DNA of 9,816 nucleotides from Ilumatobacteraceae bacterium (GTDB lineage Bacteria > Actinomycetota > Acidimicrobiia > Acidimicrobiales > Ilumatobacteraceae). Positions 1-7,117 of this stretch are shown here, in pieces. Within the stretch, counting starts at the first letter, position 1, and every line of letters begins with the position of its first letter. Both the position numbers and the translations under genes were made by a program. The stretch covers positions 1 through 9,816 of the forward strand of contig JALQWV010000172.1 in NCBI GenBank assembly GCA_023263465.1, written 5' to 3'. The notes beneath the pieces are model-generated. The model had not been told where the DNA came from. It saw only the letters and a program-made list of their open reading frames with translations, and did no database searches.

Positions 1-23
1 GTGTTGGAGGGTTATCGCAATGA
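1..23 (+). CDS. Possible 3' end of an upstream gene (partial)
   Basis: Reading from base 3, the frame gives VGGLSQ and then TGA at 21-23, overlapping the ATG of the next gene as ATGA. Actinobacteria often have a DUF948-type membrane protein gene just upstream of the small protein that precedes alaS, so an overlapping upstream gene is expected from context. Six codons are too few to identify any family, and the other two frames are open here too, so this is only a positional guess. Confidence 0.25.
6..11 (+). promoter_or_regulatory. Shine-Dalgarno site for the small membrane protein
   Basis: GGAGGG lies 8 nt before the ATG at 20 and 11 nt before a second ATG at 23. The spacing favours the first ATG. 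This is one of the strongest ribosome binding sites in the window. Confidence 0.7.
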
Positions 24-265
24 TGAAGCGACTGTTTTGGTTTGTGCTCGGCGCGTTTGCCGGTGTTTTTGGTGTTCGCTATGCGAAGAATAAAGCACGC
101 GAGGCTGCAGAGCAGTTGACCCCAGCCCAGATTGCGGCCGATGTTCTTGAAGGTGCAGTGAAACTGGCGCAACAGGGTATGGAGATTGTGCGCAATTTGC
201 GCAAGGACGAAGAAGTTATACAGTTCGAGTCCGAATCGGTAACGATTACACAAAATCAGAATTAG
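20..265 (+). CDS. Small single-pass membrane protein upstream of alaS (DUF6167-like)
   Basis: This encodes 81 residues. A hydrophobic segment at about residues 5-20 (FWFVLGAFAGVFGVRYA) follows a short basic N-terminus, so the protein probably crosses the membrane once. The segment is followed by a basic stretch, an amphipathic region containing QLTPAQIAADVLEGAVK, and a polar tail. The FWF..GA.AGV start followed by a QLTP motif resembles, from memory, the small DUF6167-type proteins encoded directly before alaS in Streptomyces and relatives. The position before alaS supports that match. The start is set by GGAGGG at 6-11. No catalytic motif is visible and the function is unknown. The stop at 263-265 leaves a 33-nt gap before alaS. 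Confidence 0.85.
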   Translation: MMKRLFWFVLGAFAGVFGVRYAKNKAREAAEQLTPAQIAADVLEGAVKLAQQGMEIVRNLRKDEEVIQFESESVTITQNQN

Positions 266-290
266 CCGATACGTATTGCCGAACTAGACT
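262..290 (+). promoter_or_regulatory. Candidate promoter for alaS, possibly leaderless
   Basis: TAGACT at 285-290 fits the actinobacterial -10 consensus TANNNT and ends 8 nt before the alaS ATG at 299, so transcription could begin at or next to the start codon. A weak -35 candidate, TTAGCC (262-267), sits at a 17-nt spacing but matches TTGACA in only three positions. There is no good Shine-Dalgarno site before alaS; only GGTGG at 291-295 lies nearby, 3 nt from the ATG. This is inferred from sequence pattern alone. Confidence 0.45.
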
Positions 291-298
291 GGTGGCAA

Positions 299-2929
299 AT
301 GTCTGGTTCACGGCCCTCAATTTCCTCAGCGAATGATTTGCGTGAGTCATTCTCTGGCTTCTTCGCCGACAAAGGGCATGCACGAGTTAAATCTGCCAGT
401 CTCATTCCACACGATCCAACTGTGTTGTTCACCGTTGCAGGAATGGTTCCGTTCAAACCATATTTTGTAGGCGACGAACAAGCTCCGCATAGCCGTGCGG
501 TCACCGTGCAGAAATGCGCACGTGCGGGTGGAAAGCACAACGATTTAGATGATGTTGGTCGCACCAAGCGTCACTTGGTGTTCTTCGAGATGATGGGCAA
601 TTTCTCGTTTGGCGATTATTTCAAGAGCGATGCCATACCATGGTCGTGGGAACTTGTCACCGAAGTATTTGGTTTTGATGGCGATCGCCTGTGGATCACT
701 GTCCATGAAAGCGATGATGAGGCAGAAGCAATTTGGCACGAAGAGGTCGGCGTGCCTATGGAACGCATTCAACGACTTGGCGACAAAGACAACTTCTGGC
801 AAATGGGTGAGACAGGTCCGTGCGGTCCGTGCTCCGAAATTCATATTGACCGCGGACCTTCCTTCGGTCCAGAAGGCGGACCGCTGAACGATCCGCATGG
901 TGATCGATTTCTTGAATTTTGGAACCTGGTATTCATGCAGTTCAACCAAGCAAAGGATGGTTCTCGCACACCATTGCCCAAGCCGTCAATTGATACTGGC
1001 GCTGGACTAGAGCGCATTCTCGCTTTGATGCAAGGAACGGATTCCGTTTGGGAAACCGATGTGTTGTTCCCGCTCATTGAACAGGGACAATCTCTTACGA
1101 GTCGTAAATACCAAATCGGCAACTACGAGGATCGTGACAGTTTTAGTCTGCGAGTGCTCGCCGAGCATGCTCGCTCGGCAACCATGCTTATCAATGATGG
1201 CGTATTTCCGTCCAATGAAAATCGCGGATATGTCTTACGGCGCATTATTCGTCGCGCTGTTCGTCACGCCTATTTGTTGGGTACCGAGAAATTGGTAATG
1301 CCAAAGCTCTCCGAGACGGCCATCGACATCATGTCTGCGGCGTATCCGGACTTGCTGGGCAACAAGGACTTCATACTTGGCGTGATGACCAAAGAAGAAG
1401 AGCGTTTCCGTCAAACCCTAAAGACTGGTCTCACGATTCTTGAAGATGAACTCTCGAGAGGTGCACAAGAGTTAGCCGGACCATCTGCATTTCTGTTGCA
1501 CGACACATACGGCTTTCCACTTGAGCTCACACAAGAAATTGCTGGTGAGCGAAATGTTCGTGTAGACGTTGCTGGCTTCGAACAAGAAATGGGCGCTCAG
1601 CGCGATCGCGCAAAGAGTGCTCGTAAAGGCGCAAAGGTTGGTGAAGCCACCATCGAGGCGTATCGCCAGGTCATGGAAACTCATGGCATTACCGAGTTTG
1701 TCGGCTACGAGGAATCTGCCTGTGATGCCACAGTGCTTGCGGTCCTACCTGTCCATGATGGAGAACAGGAAGACGTTGACGTGTTTCTTGATATCACTCC
1801 GTTCTATGCAGAAAGTGGCGGACAGGTTGGCGATGTTGGCACCATCAGTACTTCGACCGGTGAAATTGAAGTAGTCGACACCATGTTTGCACTCCCTGGC
1901 CTGCGCAAGCACATTGGCAAAATCGTTCGAGGTTCAGTCACCGCGGGGCAAAGCGCTCGGGCGGAAATTAATGTTGTCGACCGCGACGCAACTCGTCGCA
2001 ATCACACGGCAACACACATCTTGCACTGGGCATTGCGTGAAGTGCTCGGCGAACACGTGAAACAGGCTGGTTCGCTAGTTTCTCCAGACCGATTGCGCTT
2101 TGACTTCAGCCACTATGCAGCAGTGAGCGCACAAGAAATTGAGCGAATTGAAAGACTTGCTAACGAGCAGGTATTTGCAAACTCAGCGACGAAGAATTAC
2201 GAGACATCAAAAGACGAAGCAACTGCTGCGGGAGCGATCGCATTCTTTGGCGATAAATACGGAGACACCGTACGTGTTCTGGAAGCAGGGAAGACGTTTG
2301 AGCTGTGCGGAGGTACGCACGTCAAAGCAACAGGTGACATCGGAATCATTAAAATTGTCTCCGAATCGTCCATTGGTTCTAATTTGCGCCGCATCGAAGC
2401 GGTAACAGGCGAAAACACCTTTAACTTTTTGCTTGAAACCACGCGCACGTTGACTGAGGCTGCTGAACTTCTTGGCACACAGCCGAGCGACATCTTGTCC
2501 ACGGTGCAGCGCAAACTCGATGAAGTGAAATCGCTTACCGACGAAATCAAGCAACTGCGTTCTGCACAGGCTCGCTCACGTGCCGGAGAATTCATTGCTC
2601 AAGCAGAAAACGGTCAAGTTGTCGCCCGAGTGGATGGCATTTCTCCAAACGATTTACGCGAACTTGCACTTGCCATTCGTCAAAGCTCAGCGATTCAAGC
2701 CGTTGTTCTTGGTGGAGTCACCGACACAGGGGGTGTCGCCTTGGTTGCAGCAGTTGGCAACGGACTCAATGTTGCTGCTGGTGAACTCATTAAGGATGCG
2801 GCAAAAGCGGTTGGTGGAGGTGGTGGTGGCAAGGGCGATATTGCTACTGCTGGTGGAAAGAATCAGACTGCATTGGATGAGGCACTCAATTTGGCGCGCG
2901 CTGCCTTAGGCAGGGTTTCTGGTTCGTAA
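299..2929 (+). CDS. alaS: Alanine--tRNA ligase
   Basis: This cytoplasmic class II synthetase charges tRNA-Ala with alanine and clears mischarged Ser-tRNA and Gly-tRNA. Its 876 residues match the usual full length. The N-terminal catalytic domain has the motif 2 region FFEMMGNFSFGDYF (about 95-108) and motif 3 GAGLER (234-239). A helical tRNA-recognition region follows. The editing domain has the zinc-site residues HTATH (569-573) and CGGTH (670-674). After a coiled-coil stretch, the C-Ala/DHHA1 domain has its glycine loop, six glycines at 839-844, followed by KGD and AGGKN. All key residues are present. The ATG at 299 is the only ATG, GTG or TTG start between the in-frame stop at 263-265 and the conserved core; it gives about ten extra residues before the usual family start. 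The ruvX start follows 1 nt after the TAA. Confidence 0.99.
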   Translation: MSGSRPSISSANDLRESFSGFFADKGHARVKSASLIPHDPTVLFTVAGMVPFKPYFVGDEQAPHSRAVTVQKCARAGGKHNDLDDVGRTKRHLVFFEMMGNFSFGDYFKSDAIPWSWELVTEVFGFDGDRLWITVHESDDEAEAIWHEEVGVPMERIQRLGDKDNFWQMGETGPCGPCSEIHIDRGPSFGPEGGPLNDPHGDRFLEFWNLVFMQFNQAKDGSRTPLPKPSIDTGAGLERILALMQGTDSVWETDVLFPLIEQGQSLTSRKYQIGNYEDRDSFSLRVLAEHARSATMLINDGVFPSNENRGYVLRRIIRRAVRHAYLLGTEKLVMPKLSETAIDIMSAAYPDLLGNKDFILGVMTKEEERFRQTLKTGLTILEDELSRGAQELAGPSAFLLHDTYGFPLELTQEIAGERNVRVDVAGFEQEMGAQRDRAKSARKGAKVGEATIEAYRQVMETHGITEFVGYEESACDATVLAVLPVHDGEQEDVDVFLDITPFYAESGGQVGDVGTISTSTGEIEVVDTMFALPGLRKHIGKIVRGSVTAGQSARAEINVVDRDATRRNHTATHILHWALREVLGEHVKQAGSLVSPDRLRFDFSHYAAVSAQEIERIERLANEQVFANSATKNYETSKDEATAAGAIAFFGDKYGDTVRVLEAGKTFELCGGTHVKATGDIGIIKIVSESSIGSNLRRIEAVTGENTFNFLLETTRTLTEAAELLGTQPSDILSTVQRKLDEVKSLTDEIKQLRSAQARSRAGEFIAQAENGQVVARVDGISPNDLRELALAIRQSSAIQAVVLGGVTDTGGVALVAAVGNGLNVAAGELIKDAAKAVGGGGGGKGDIATAGGKNQTALDEALNLARAALGRVSGS

Positions 2930-2930
2930 C

Positions 2931-3368
2931 GTGCGCGCACTCGGGGTTGATCTCGGGAGTAAGCGAATTGGTATCGCGACGAGCGACCGAAGTGGAACGA
3001 TCGCAACACCATTGACGGTGTTGCAAAGATCTGGATCCCGCGAAAGCGACTATCGGGCGATTGCCAAATTGGTGACTGAATATGAAATTGAATGCGTAGT
3101 TGTCGGTCTTCCATTGCATATGAATGGAACTCTTGGCGATGCGGCAAAGTCTGCCATCGCTGAAGTAGAGCAGTTGACTAGCGTATTGAATGTGCCAGTT
3201 CTCACCTTTGATGAACGTCGGACGACGGTAACTGCAGACAGCATTTTGATTGAACAACATGTGAAAGCACAAGATCGTCGTAAGGTCATAGACAAGGTTG
3301 CTGCCGCAGTCATGTTGCAGTCATGGCTTGATGGTAGAAAGTCGATGGAAGACGCAACACGTGATTGA
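2931..3368 (+). CDS. ruvX: RuvX/YqgF family Holliday junction resolvase-like nuclease
   Basis: This 145-residue protein has the RNase H-like fold of the YqgF family. Members act on Holliday junctions or on 16S rRNA 3'-end maturation, depending on the organism, so the substrate here is uncertain. The catalytic acidic residues are visible. D7 lies in GVDLGSKRIGIA, E95 in FDERRTT (93-99) and D121 in IDKVAAAVMLQSWLD. VVGLPLHMNG is the expected second strand motif. The GTG start lies 1 nt after the alaS stop and places D7 at the usual position. AGGCAGGG at 2908-2915 is rather far upstream to serve as a ribosome site, so coupling to alaS translation is likely. The 3' end overlaps mltG by 8 nt. Confidence 0.96.
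   Translation: MRALGVDLGSKRIGIATSDRSGTIATPLTVLQRSGSRESDYRAIAKLVTEYEIECVVVGLPLHMNGTLGDAAKSAIAEVEQLTSVLNVPVLTFDERRTTVTADSILIEQHVKAQDRRKVIDKVAAAVMLQSWLDGRKSMEDATRD
3347..3351 (+). promoter_or_regulatory. Shine-Dalgarno site deciding the mltG start
   Basis: GGAAG lies 9 nt before the GTG at 3361, inside the end of ruvX. It favours 3361 over the in-frame upstream starts at 3298 and 3331, which lie deeper in ruvX. Confidence 0.6.
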
Positions 3369-4560
3369 TCCACTGATCAAGATTCGCAAAACCGAGGATC
3401 AACCTGCCGAAAACTGGTATGACGATCCGTGGGATAGCCCTGAAGCGTTGTATCGATCTGATCAACTTGAAGCAGATGAATTGCCGAATGACTTTCGAGA
3501 ATTGTCTCGGCCATTCCAAATTGTCGCCGCTGCGGTTGCTGTCGTTACGTTGTTGATGGGGGCAATTGGCTGGTGGTACGTGCACCAAGTCAATCCATCT
3601 GGCAAGGGTGAACCGCAATCGTTCACGGTTGCTGAAGGCGACACCATTGCATCGGTTAGCCAGCGACTTGCCGACGATGGTTTTGTCTCAAGCGCGAGTG
3701 TGTTCTCATGGTATGTGTCGCGCAAAGGTGGGATCGAGTTAGTTCCTGGTTACTACACCATCTCGCCTAAAGATCACATGGGCAACATCATGGCGGTTCT
3801 GAAAACTCCGCCTTCGGCTACCTATCAGAAGGTCACATTCCCAGAGGGCTTCACCATTGCGCAAATGGGTGCCCGACTTGCTGAAAAAACATTGCGTTTA
3901 AACGCAGACCAATTTGTTGCAATGGCCAATGATCCATTAATTGAAACTCCGTATCGCCCTGAGGGCCAGGCATCGTTAGAAGGTTTGCTGTTTCCGGACA
4001 CCTATCAAATATCGAACGATCAAAATGAGAAACAGGTGGTGCAGCAACTTGCCAAGCAAATGGTCAGGGTCGCATCCCAAGAGGGGATCGACGACTCGCA
4101 AGCCAAAGTCGGGCTGTCTCCCTACAAAGTGCTGATCATCGCTTCCATGATCGAACGAGAAGCAAAAGTGGACGCGGATCGCGCAAAGATTGCTCGCGTC
4201 ATTTATAACCGTCTTGAAATGAAGATGCTGCTCCAAATTGATGCGACGCTCATGTACAACGCGCCGGCCGATGCCGATTTTGCAACGTTGAAAGCTCTTG
4301 ACACGCCGTACAACACCTACATCAACAAAGGTTTGCCACCAACTCCAATCGCAAATCCAGGTCGCGCATCAATCAGTGCCGCATTAAATCCTGCACCAAA
4401 CCCTGCTGGCACCGATCCGCTGTGTGCAAATGTTCCTAAACCATGTCGCTACTTGTATTACGTGTTATCGGATAAAGAAGGCGGACACGCTTTCGCGGTA
4501 ACGCTTGATCAGCATGAAGCCAATGTCGAGAGGGCTCGTCAAGCCGGACTGTTGCCGTGA
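3361..4560 (+). CDS. mltG: Endolytic peptidoglycan transglycosylase MltG (YceG-like)
   Basis: MltG cleaves nascent glycan strands within the chain, at the outer face of the membrane, and is thought to set glycan length. The protein has 399 residues from the GTG at 3361. Residues 1-50 are a charged cytoplasmic tail, and one transmembrane helix follows at about 52-74. Then comes a LysM-like segment (SFTVAEGDTIASVSQRL) and the YceG catalytic domain. The catalytic glutamate region is ASMIEREAK (E265, with E267 nearby), followed by IYNRL, LLQIDATLMYN, TYINKGLPPTPIANPG and GGHAF. The start at 3361 is chosen because GGAAG lies 9 nt upstream and the overlap with ruvX is only 8 nt. A start at 3298 would add residues that merely read ruvX codons out of frame. 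C355 and C362, the only cysteines, lie in an apparent insertion before RYLYYV. The gene overlaps aroE by 4 nt. Confidence 0.96.
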   Translation: MIDPLIKIRKTEDQPAENWYDDPWDSPEALYRSDQLEADELPNDFRELSRPFQIVAAAVAVVTLLMGAIGWWYVHQVNPSGKGEPQSFTVAEGDTIASVSQRLADDGFVSSASVFSWYVSRKGGIELVPGYYTISPKDHMGNIMAVLKTPPSATYQKVTFPEGFTIAQMGARLAEKTLRLNADQFVAMANDPLIETPYRPEGQASLEGLLFPDTYQISNDQNEKQVVQQLAKQMVRVASQEGIDDSQAKVGLSPYKVLIIASMIEREAKVDADRAKIARVIYNRLEMKMLLQIDATLMYNAPADADFATLKALDTPYNTYINKGLPPTPIANPGRASISAALNPAPNPAGTDPLCANVPKPCRYLYYVLSDKEGGHAFAVTLDQHEANVERARQAGLLP

Positions 4561-5378
4561 AACTGAAAACCATTGCCGCAGTACTTGGATCACCGGTTAC
4601 GCAGAGCCTTTCGCCAGCGATTCACAACGCTGCGTTTGCGCGAATGTCAAAGCCGTGGCGATATATAGCAATTGATGTAGACGCGCAGTATTTCGAAGAA
4701 GAGGTAGTCGCAGCCCGAGATGCCGGCATGCTCGGATTAAGTATCACGATGCCTCACAAAGATGCAGCCTTTGCACTTGTGCAGAATCTCGATGAGATAG
4801 CGCAGCGCTCTGGATCGGTAAACACCATAATTTTTGGCGACACTGGCGCAATGCGCGGTGCAAATACCGATGGCGATGGATGTTGCGATGCACTTGCTTA
4901 CAGTGGTGCCAATATTGAAGGAAGTCGTGCCGTAGTGCTTGGAGCAGGTGGTACTGCACGAGCAGTAATTGCTGCACTCGGACTTCGCGGCGCAGCAGAT
5001 ATCGCAGTTGTTAATCGTACGCAATCAAAAGCACGTGAAGCATGCCAGTGCGCAGATGTTGCTCGCGTGGGTACCGAAAGCGATATTGCTGATGCAACAT
5101 TGCTGATCAACACCACATCGGTTGGAATGGGAACAAACGATTCGCCAGTAAGTGCAACATGTTTTCACAGTGCGCTAACAGTTCTTGACGCGGTGTATCA
5201 CCCTCTAGAGACTGCTTTTCTTGCGCAGGCGCGACAAGCAGGGGCACAAACGATTGACGGACTCTGGATGTTGATTTGTCAGGCAGTTCGCCAGGAAGAA
5301 CTGTGGTGCGGCGTTACTCCAGACCGTCAAGTGATGCGAGATGCAGCGCTACTTGCGCTTGCACAACGTGCGTCGTAA
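4557..5378 (+). CDS. aroE: Shikimate dehydrogenase (NADP+)
   Basis: AroE reversibly reduces 3-dehydroshikimate to shikimate using NADPH. The 273-residue length is normal. The N-terminal substrate domain has LGSPVTQSLSPAIHN with its Ser-x-Ser pair, the catalytic lysine K68 in ITMPHK, N89 in SVNT, and catalytic D105 in NTDGDG. The nucleotide-binding domain has GAGGTARA (129-136), then NRT and NTTSVGM. The C-terminus carries YHPLETAFL and a DGLWMLICQA helix. The GTG start overlaps the mltG stop as GTGA, a typical termination-reinitiation arrangement, and there is no clear Shine-Dalgarno site of its own. A quinate/shikimate dehydrogenase paralogue is possible in principle, but the aro neighbours point to the biosynthetic enzyme. 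Confidence 0.97.
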   Translation: MKLKTIAAVLGSPVTQSLSPAIHNAAFARMSKPWRYIAIDVDAQYFEEEVVAARDAGMLGLSITMPHKDAAFALVQNLDEIAQRSGSVNTIIFGDTGAMRGANTDGDGCCDALAYSGANIEGSRAVVLGAGGTARAVIAALGLRGAADIAVVNRTQSKAREACQCADVARVGTESDIADATLLINTTSVGMGTNDSPVSATCFHSALTVLDAVYHPLETAFLAQARQAGAQTIDGLWMLICQAVRQEELWCGVTPDRQVMRDAALLALAQRAS

Positions 5379-5407
5379 TTGTCCCGAATCCTGACGGGGA
5401 GCACGGG

Positions 5408-5420
5408 TAGCCTGTAAGGC
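5408..5420 (+). promoter_or_regulatory. Candidate leaderless -10 element and palindrome before aroC
   Basis: TAGCCT at 5408-5413 fits TANNNT and ends 7 nt before the aroC ATG. The purine-rich AAGG at 5416-5419 is only 1 nt from the ATG, too close for a normal ribosome site. No convincing -35 is seen at 16-19 nt upstream. GCCT (5410-5413) and AGGC (5417-5420) form a perfect 4-bp palindrome around GTA. The 42-nt aroE-aroC gap is the longest in the window. The call is pattern-based. Confidence 0.4.
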
Positions 5421-6584
5421 ATGTTGCGCTATCTCACTGCAGGTGAAAGCCACGGCCAAGCATTGGTCGTCATTGTCGAAGGCCTTCCTGCTGGCATGAA
5501 GGTAACTGCCGAAGACATTCAAGCCGAACTTGGTCGTCGTCGACTTGGCTATGGTCGCGGTCCCCGTCAGCGTTTTGAGCAAGACGAGATTGTTCTGATT
5601 GGCGGAATTCGCCATGGCCGCACACTGGGATCTCCCGTAGCCATAGAAATCAAAAACTCAGAATGGTTCCGTAGCGATGTATGGCACGAGGAAATGTCTC
5701 CTGCCCCAGGTGCCACAAAGAAGCCATTGACCCAACCAAGGCCAGGTCACGCTGATCTCACTGGCATGCAAAAATATGGTTTTACCGACGCGCGCGATGT
5801 GTTGGAACGTGCAAGTGCACGTGAAACGGCTGCACGAGTTGTTGCAGGTGCGCTAGCCAAGTTGTTGTTGAAAGAAATTGGTGTCGATGTTTTGTCGCAT
5901 GTAACTCAAATGGGCACGGCAAAGTCAGATTCAAACGCGCGGCCAACCATCAAGGATTTGCCAGTTGTTGATGAATCGCCAGTTCGGGCGTTTAACAAAG
6001 AGGCAGAAGTTGCCATGATTTCCGAAATTGAAGCTGCCGCAAAAGATGGTGACAGCCTCGGCGGAATTGTTGAAGTACTTGTTTACGGTTTGCCAGTTGG
6101 CCTTGGCAGCTATGTGCATTGGGATCGAAAGATTGACGGGCTGCTTGCGCAAGCAATCATGAGCATCCAGGCTGTCAAAGGTGTAGAGATCGGTGATGGC
6201 TTCGAAGTAGCCGGTCGGCGCGGAAGCATGGCGCATGACGCGATTTCGTGGGACGCTGGAACCAATTCGTATCGTCGCGAAACAACTCTTGCGGGAGGAA
6301 CCGAAGGAGGAATGACCACTGGTGAGCTCATGGTGGTTCGCGCTGCGATGAAACCGCTAGCAACGTTAAATCGACCAACTCTGAAGACCATCGACACGGT
6401 GTCAAAAGAAGAGACGGTAAGTTTCAAAGAGCGCACCGACGTGACCGCTGTGCCTGCAATGGGTGTTGTTGCCGAGACTATGGTTGCGCTGGTTCTGGCT
6501 GCTGAAGCACAGCGCAAATTCGGTGGAGACTCGGTAGAAGAGTTTGTTCGCAATGCGGCGTCGTACGCTGCATCAATCAAGTGA
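5421..6584 (+). CDS. aroC: Chorismate synthase
   Basis: AroC converts 5-enolpyruvylshikimate 3-phosphate to chorismate by anti-1,4 elimination of phosphate, using reduced FMN as a catalytic cofactor. The 387 residues are full length. The N-terminal signature is AGESHGQAL with H11. The central signature is RPGHADLTGMQKYGF with H110, then DARDVLERASARETAARV. Later come GGTEGGMTTGELM and KERTDVTAVPAMGVVAE, both conserved FMN/substrate regions. H11 and H110 correspond to the two invariant histidines of the family. The ATG at 5421 starts directly at the conserved LRYLTAGESHG core, with no room for an N-terminal extension. It is preceded by a candidate leaderless promoter rather than a spaced ribosome site. 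The gene ends in a 4-nt GTGA overlap with aroK. Confidence 0.99.
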   Translation: MLRYLTAGESHGQALVVIVEGLPAGMKVTAEDIQAELGRRRLGYGRGPRQRFEQDEIVLIGGIRHGRTLGSPVAIEIKNSEWFRSDVWHEEMSPAPGATKKPLTQPRPGHADLTGMQKYGFTDARDVLERASARETAARVVAGALAKLLLKEIGVDVLSHVTQMGTAKSDSNARPTIKDLPVVDESPVRAFNKEAEVAMISEIEAAAKDGDSLGGIVEVLVYGLPVGLGSYVHWDRKIDGLLAQAIMSIQAVKGVEIGDGFEVAGRRGSMAHDAISWDAGTNSYRRETTLAGGTEGGMTTGELMVVRAAMKPLATLNRPTLKTIDTVSKEETVSFKERTDVTAVPAMGVVAETMVALVLAAEAQRKFGGDSVEEFVRNAASYAASIK

Positions 6585-7117
6585 ATCAGCGTCACGCGAT
6601 CGTCTTGGTTGGATTAATGGGGTCGGGAAAATCCACCGTTGGAAAACGGATTGCGCACGAACTTGGCTACGAATTCACAGATTCGGATGACCTAATAGCC
6701 AGTGTTGCCGGAAAGTCAGTGCGCGATATTTTCTCTCAAGACGGAGAAACGGTGTTTCGCAAGTATGAAAGTGACGCCATTCGTTCAATCCTTGTTGATG
6801 GAAAGTCGCCAATCGTGCTTGCAACTGGCGGAGGTGCGGTGATTTCAAGCGAGAACCGCTCAATCATTTCTGATCATGCATCGCATGTGGTGTGGCTTGA
6901 TGCTTCGGTAGATGATTTAGTAGTGCGCACGAGATCGGGTGTGGCGCGACCACTGCTTGATGGTGATGCAAGTACAACACTGCGGTTGCTCAGTGATCAG
7001 CGTTCGGCTTGGTATGAAGAAGTTGCAACACTGCGCATCGATACGCGCGGAAAATCCGTAAGCAAAGTGTGTTCGGCAGTGCTTGAGGCAATTCATGCAG
7101 GAACGAACCATGAGTAG
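6581..7117 (+). CDS. aroK: Shikimate kinase
   Basis: AroK transfers the gamma-phosphate of ATP to the 3-hydroxyl of shikimate in the cytoplasm. The 178 residues have the P-loop GLMGSGKST (11-19) and the shikimate-binding aspartate D36 in DSDDLI. R60 lies in ETVFRKYE and the second substrate loop is TGGGAV (82-87). The RPLL lid segment follows GVA in the second half. All substrate and nucleotide contacts that define the family are present. The GTG start overlaps the aroC TGA as GTGA, so translation is probably coupled to aroC; no separate Shine-Dalgarno site is seen. The gene overlaps aroB by 8 nt. Confidence 0.98.
   Translation: MNQRHAIVLVGLMGSGKSTVGKRIAHELGYEFTDSDDLIASVAGKSVRDIFSQDGETVFRKYESDAIRSILVDGKSPIVLATGGGAVISSENRSIISDHASHVVWLDASVDDLVVRTRSGVARPLLDGDASTTLRLLSDQRSAWYEEVATLRIDTRGKSVSKVCSAVLEAIHAGTNHE
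7099..7103 (+). promoter_or_regulatory. Shine-Dalgarno site deciding the aroB start
   Basis: AGGAA lies 6 nt before the ATG at 7110 and inside the end of aroK. It supports 7110 over in-frame candidates at 7083 (TTG) and 7095 (ATG). Confidence 0.7.

Noticed and set aside
266..298. T-box or other leader regulation before alaS
   Set aside because: The gap is only 33 nt, far too short for a T-box, and no stem-loop or terminator is visible.
545..949. A 134-codon open frame on the - strand opposite alaS
   Set aside because: It is a shadow of the AlaRS catalytic domain, with no recognisable motif; alaS is intact on the other strand.
2813..2830. GGN-repeat run in alaS as a simple repeat
   Set aside because: It encodes the conserved glycine-rich loop of the AlaRS C-terminal domain and needs no other explanation.
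3298..3360. Longer mltG form starting inside ruvX
   Set aside because: The added residues are ruvX codons read out of frame, and GGAAG at 3347-3351 is correctly spaced for the GTG at 3361.
5382..5400. Possible terminator in the aroE-aroC gap (TCCC...GGGA)
   Set aside because: The perfect stem is only 4 bp with a long loop and no T-run follows, so it is not a credible intrinsic terminator.
6110..6595. A 161-codon open frame on the - strand opposite aroC
   Set aside because: It lies wholly opposite a well-conserved gene, has no recognisable domain and a skewed Ser/Thr/Ala/Arg composition typical of antisense readings of coding sequence.
7083..7109. Longer aroB form starting at a TTG inside aroK
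   Set aside because: AGGAA at 7099-7103 is ideally spaced for the ATG at 7110, and the conserved family start falls after it.
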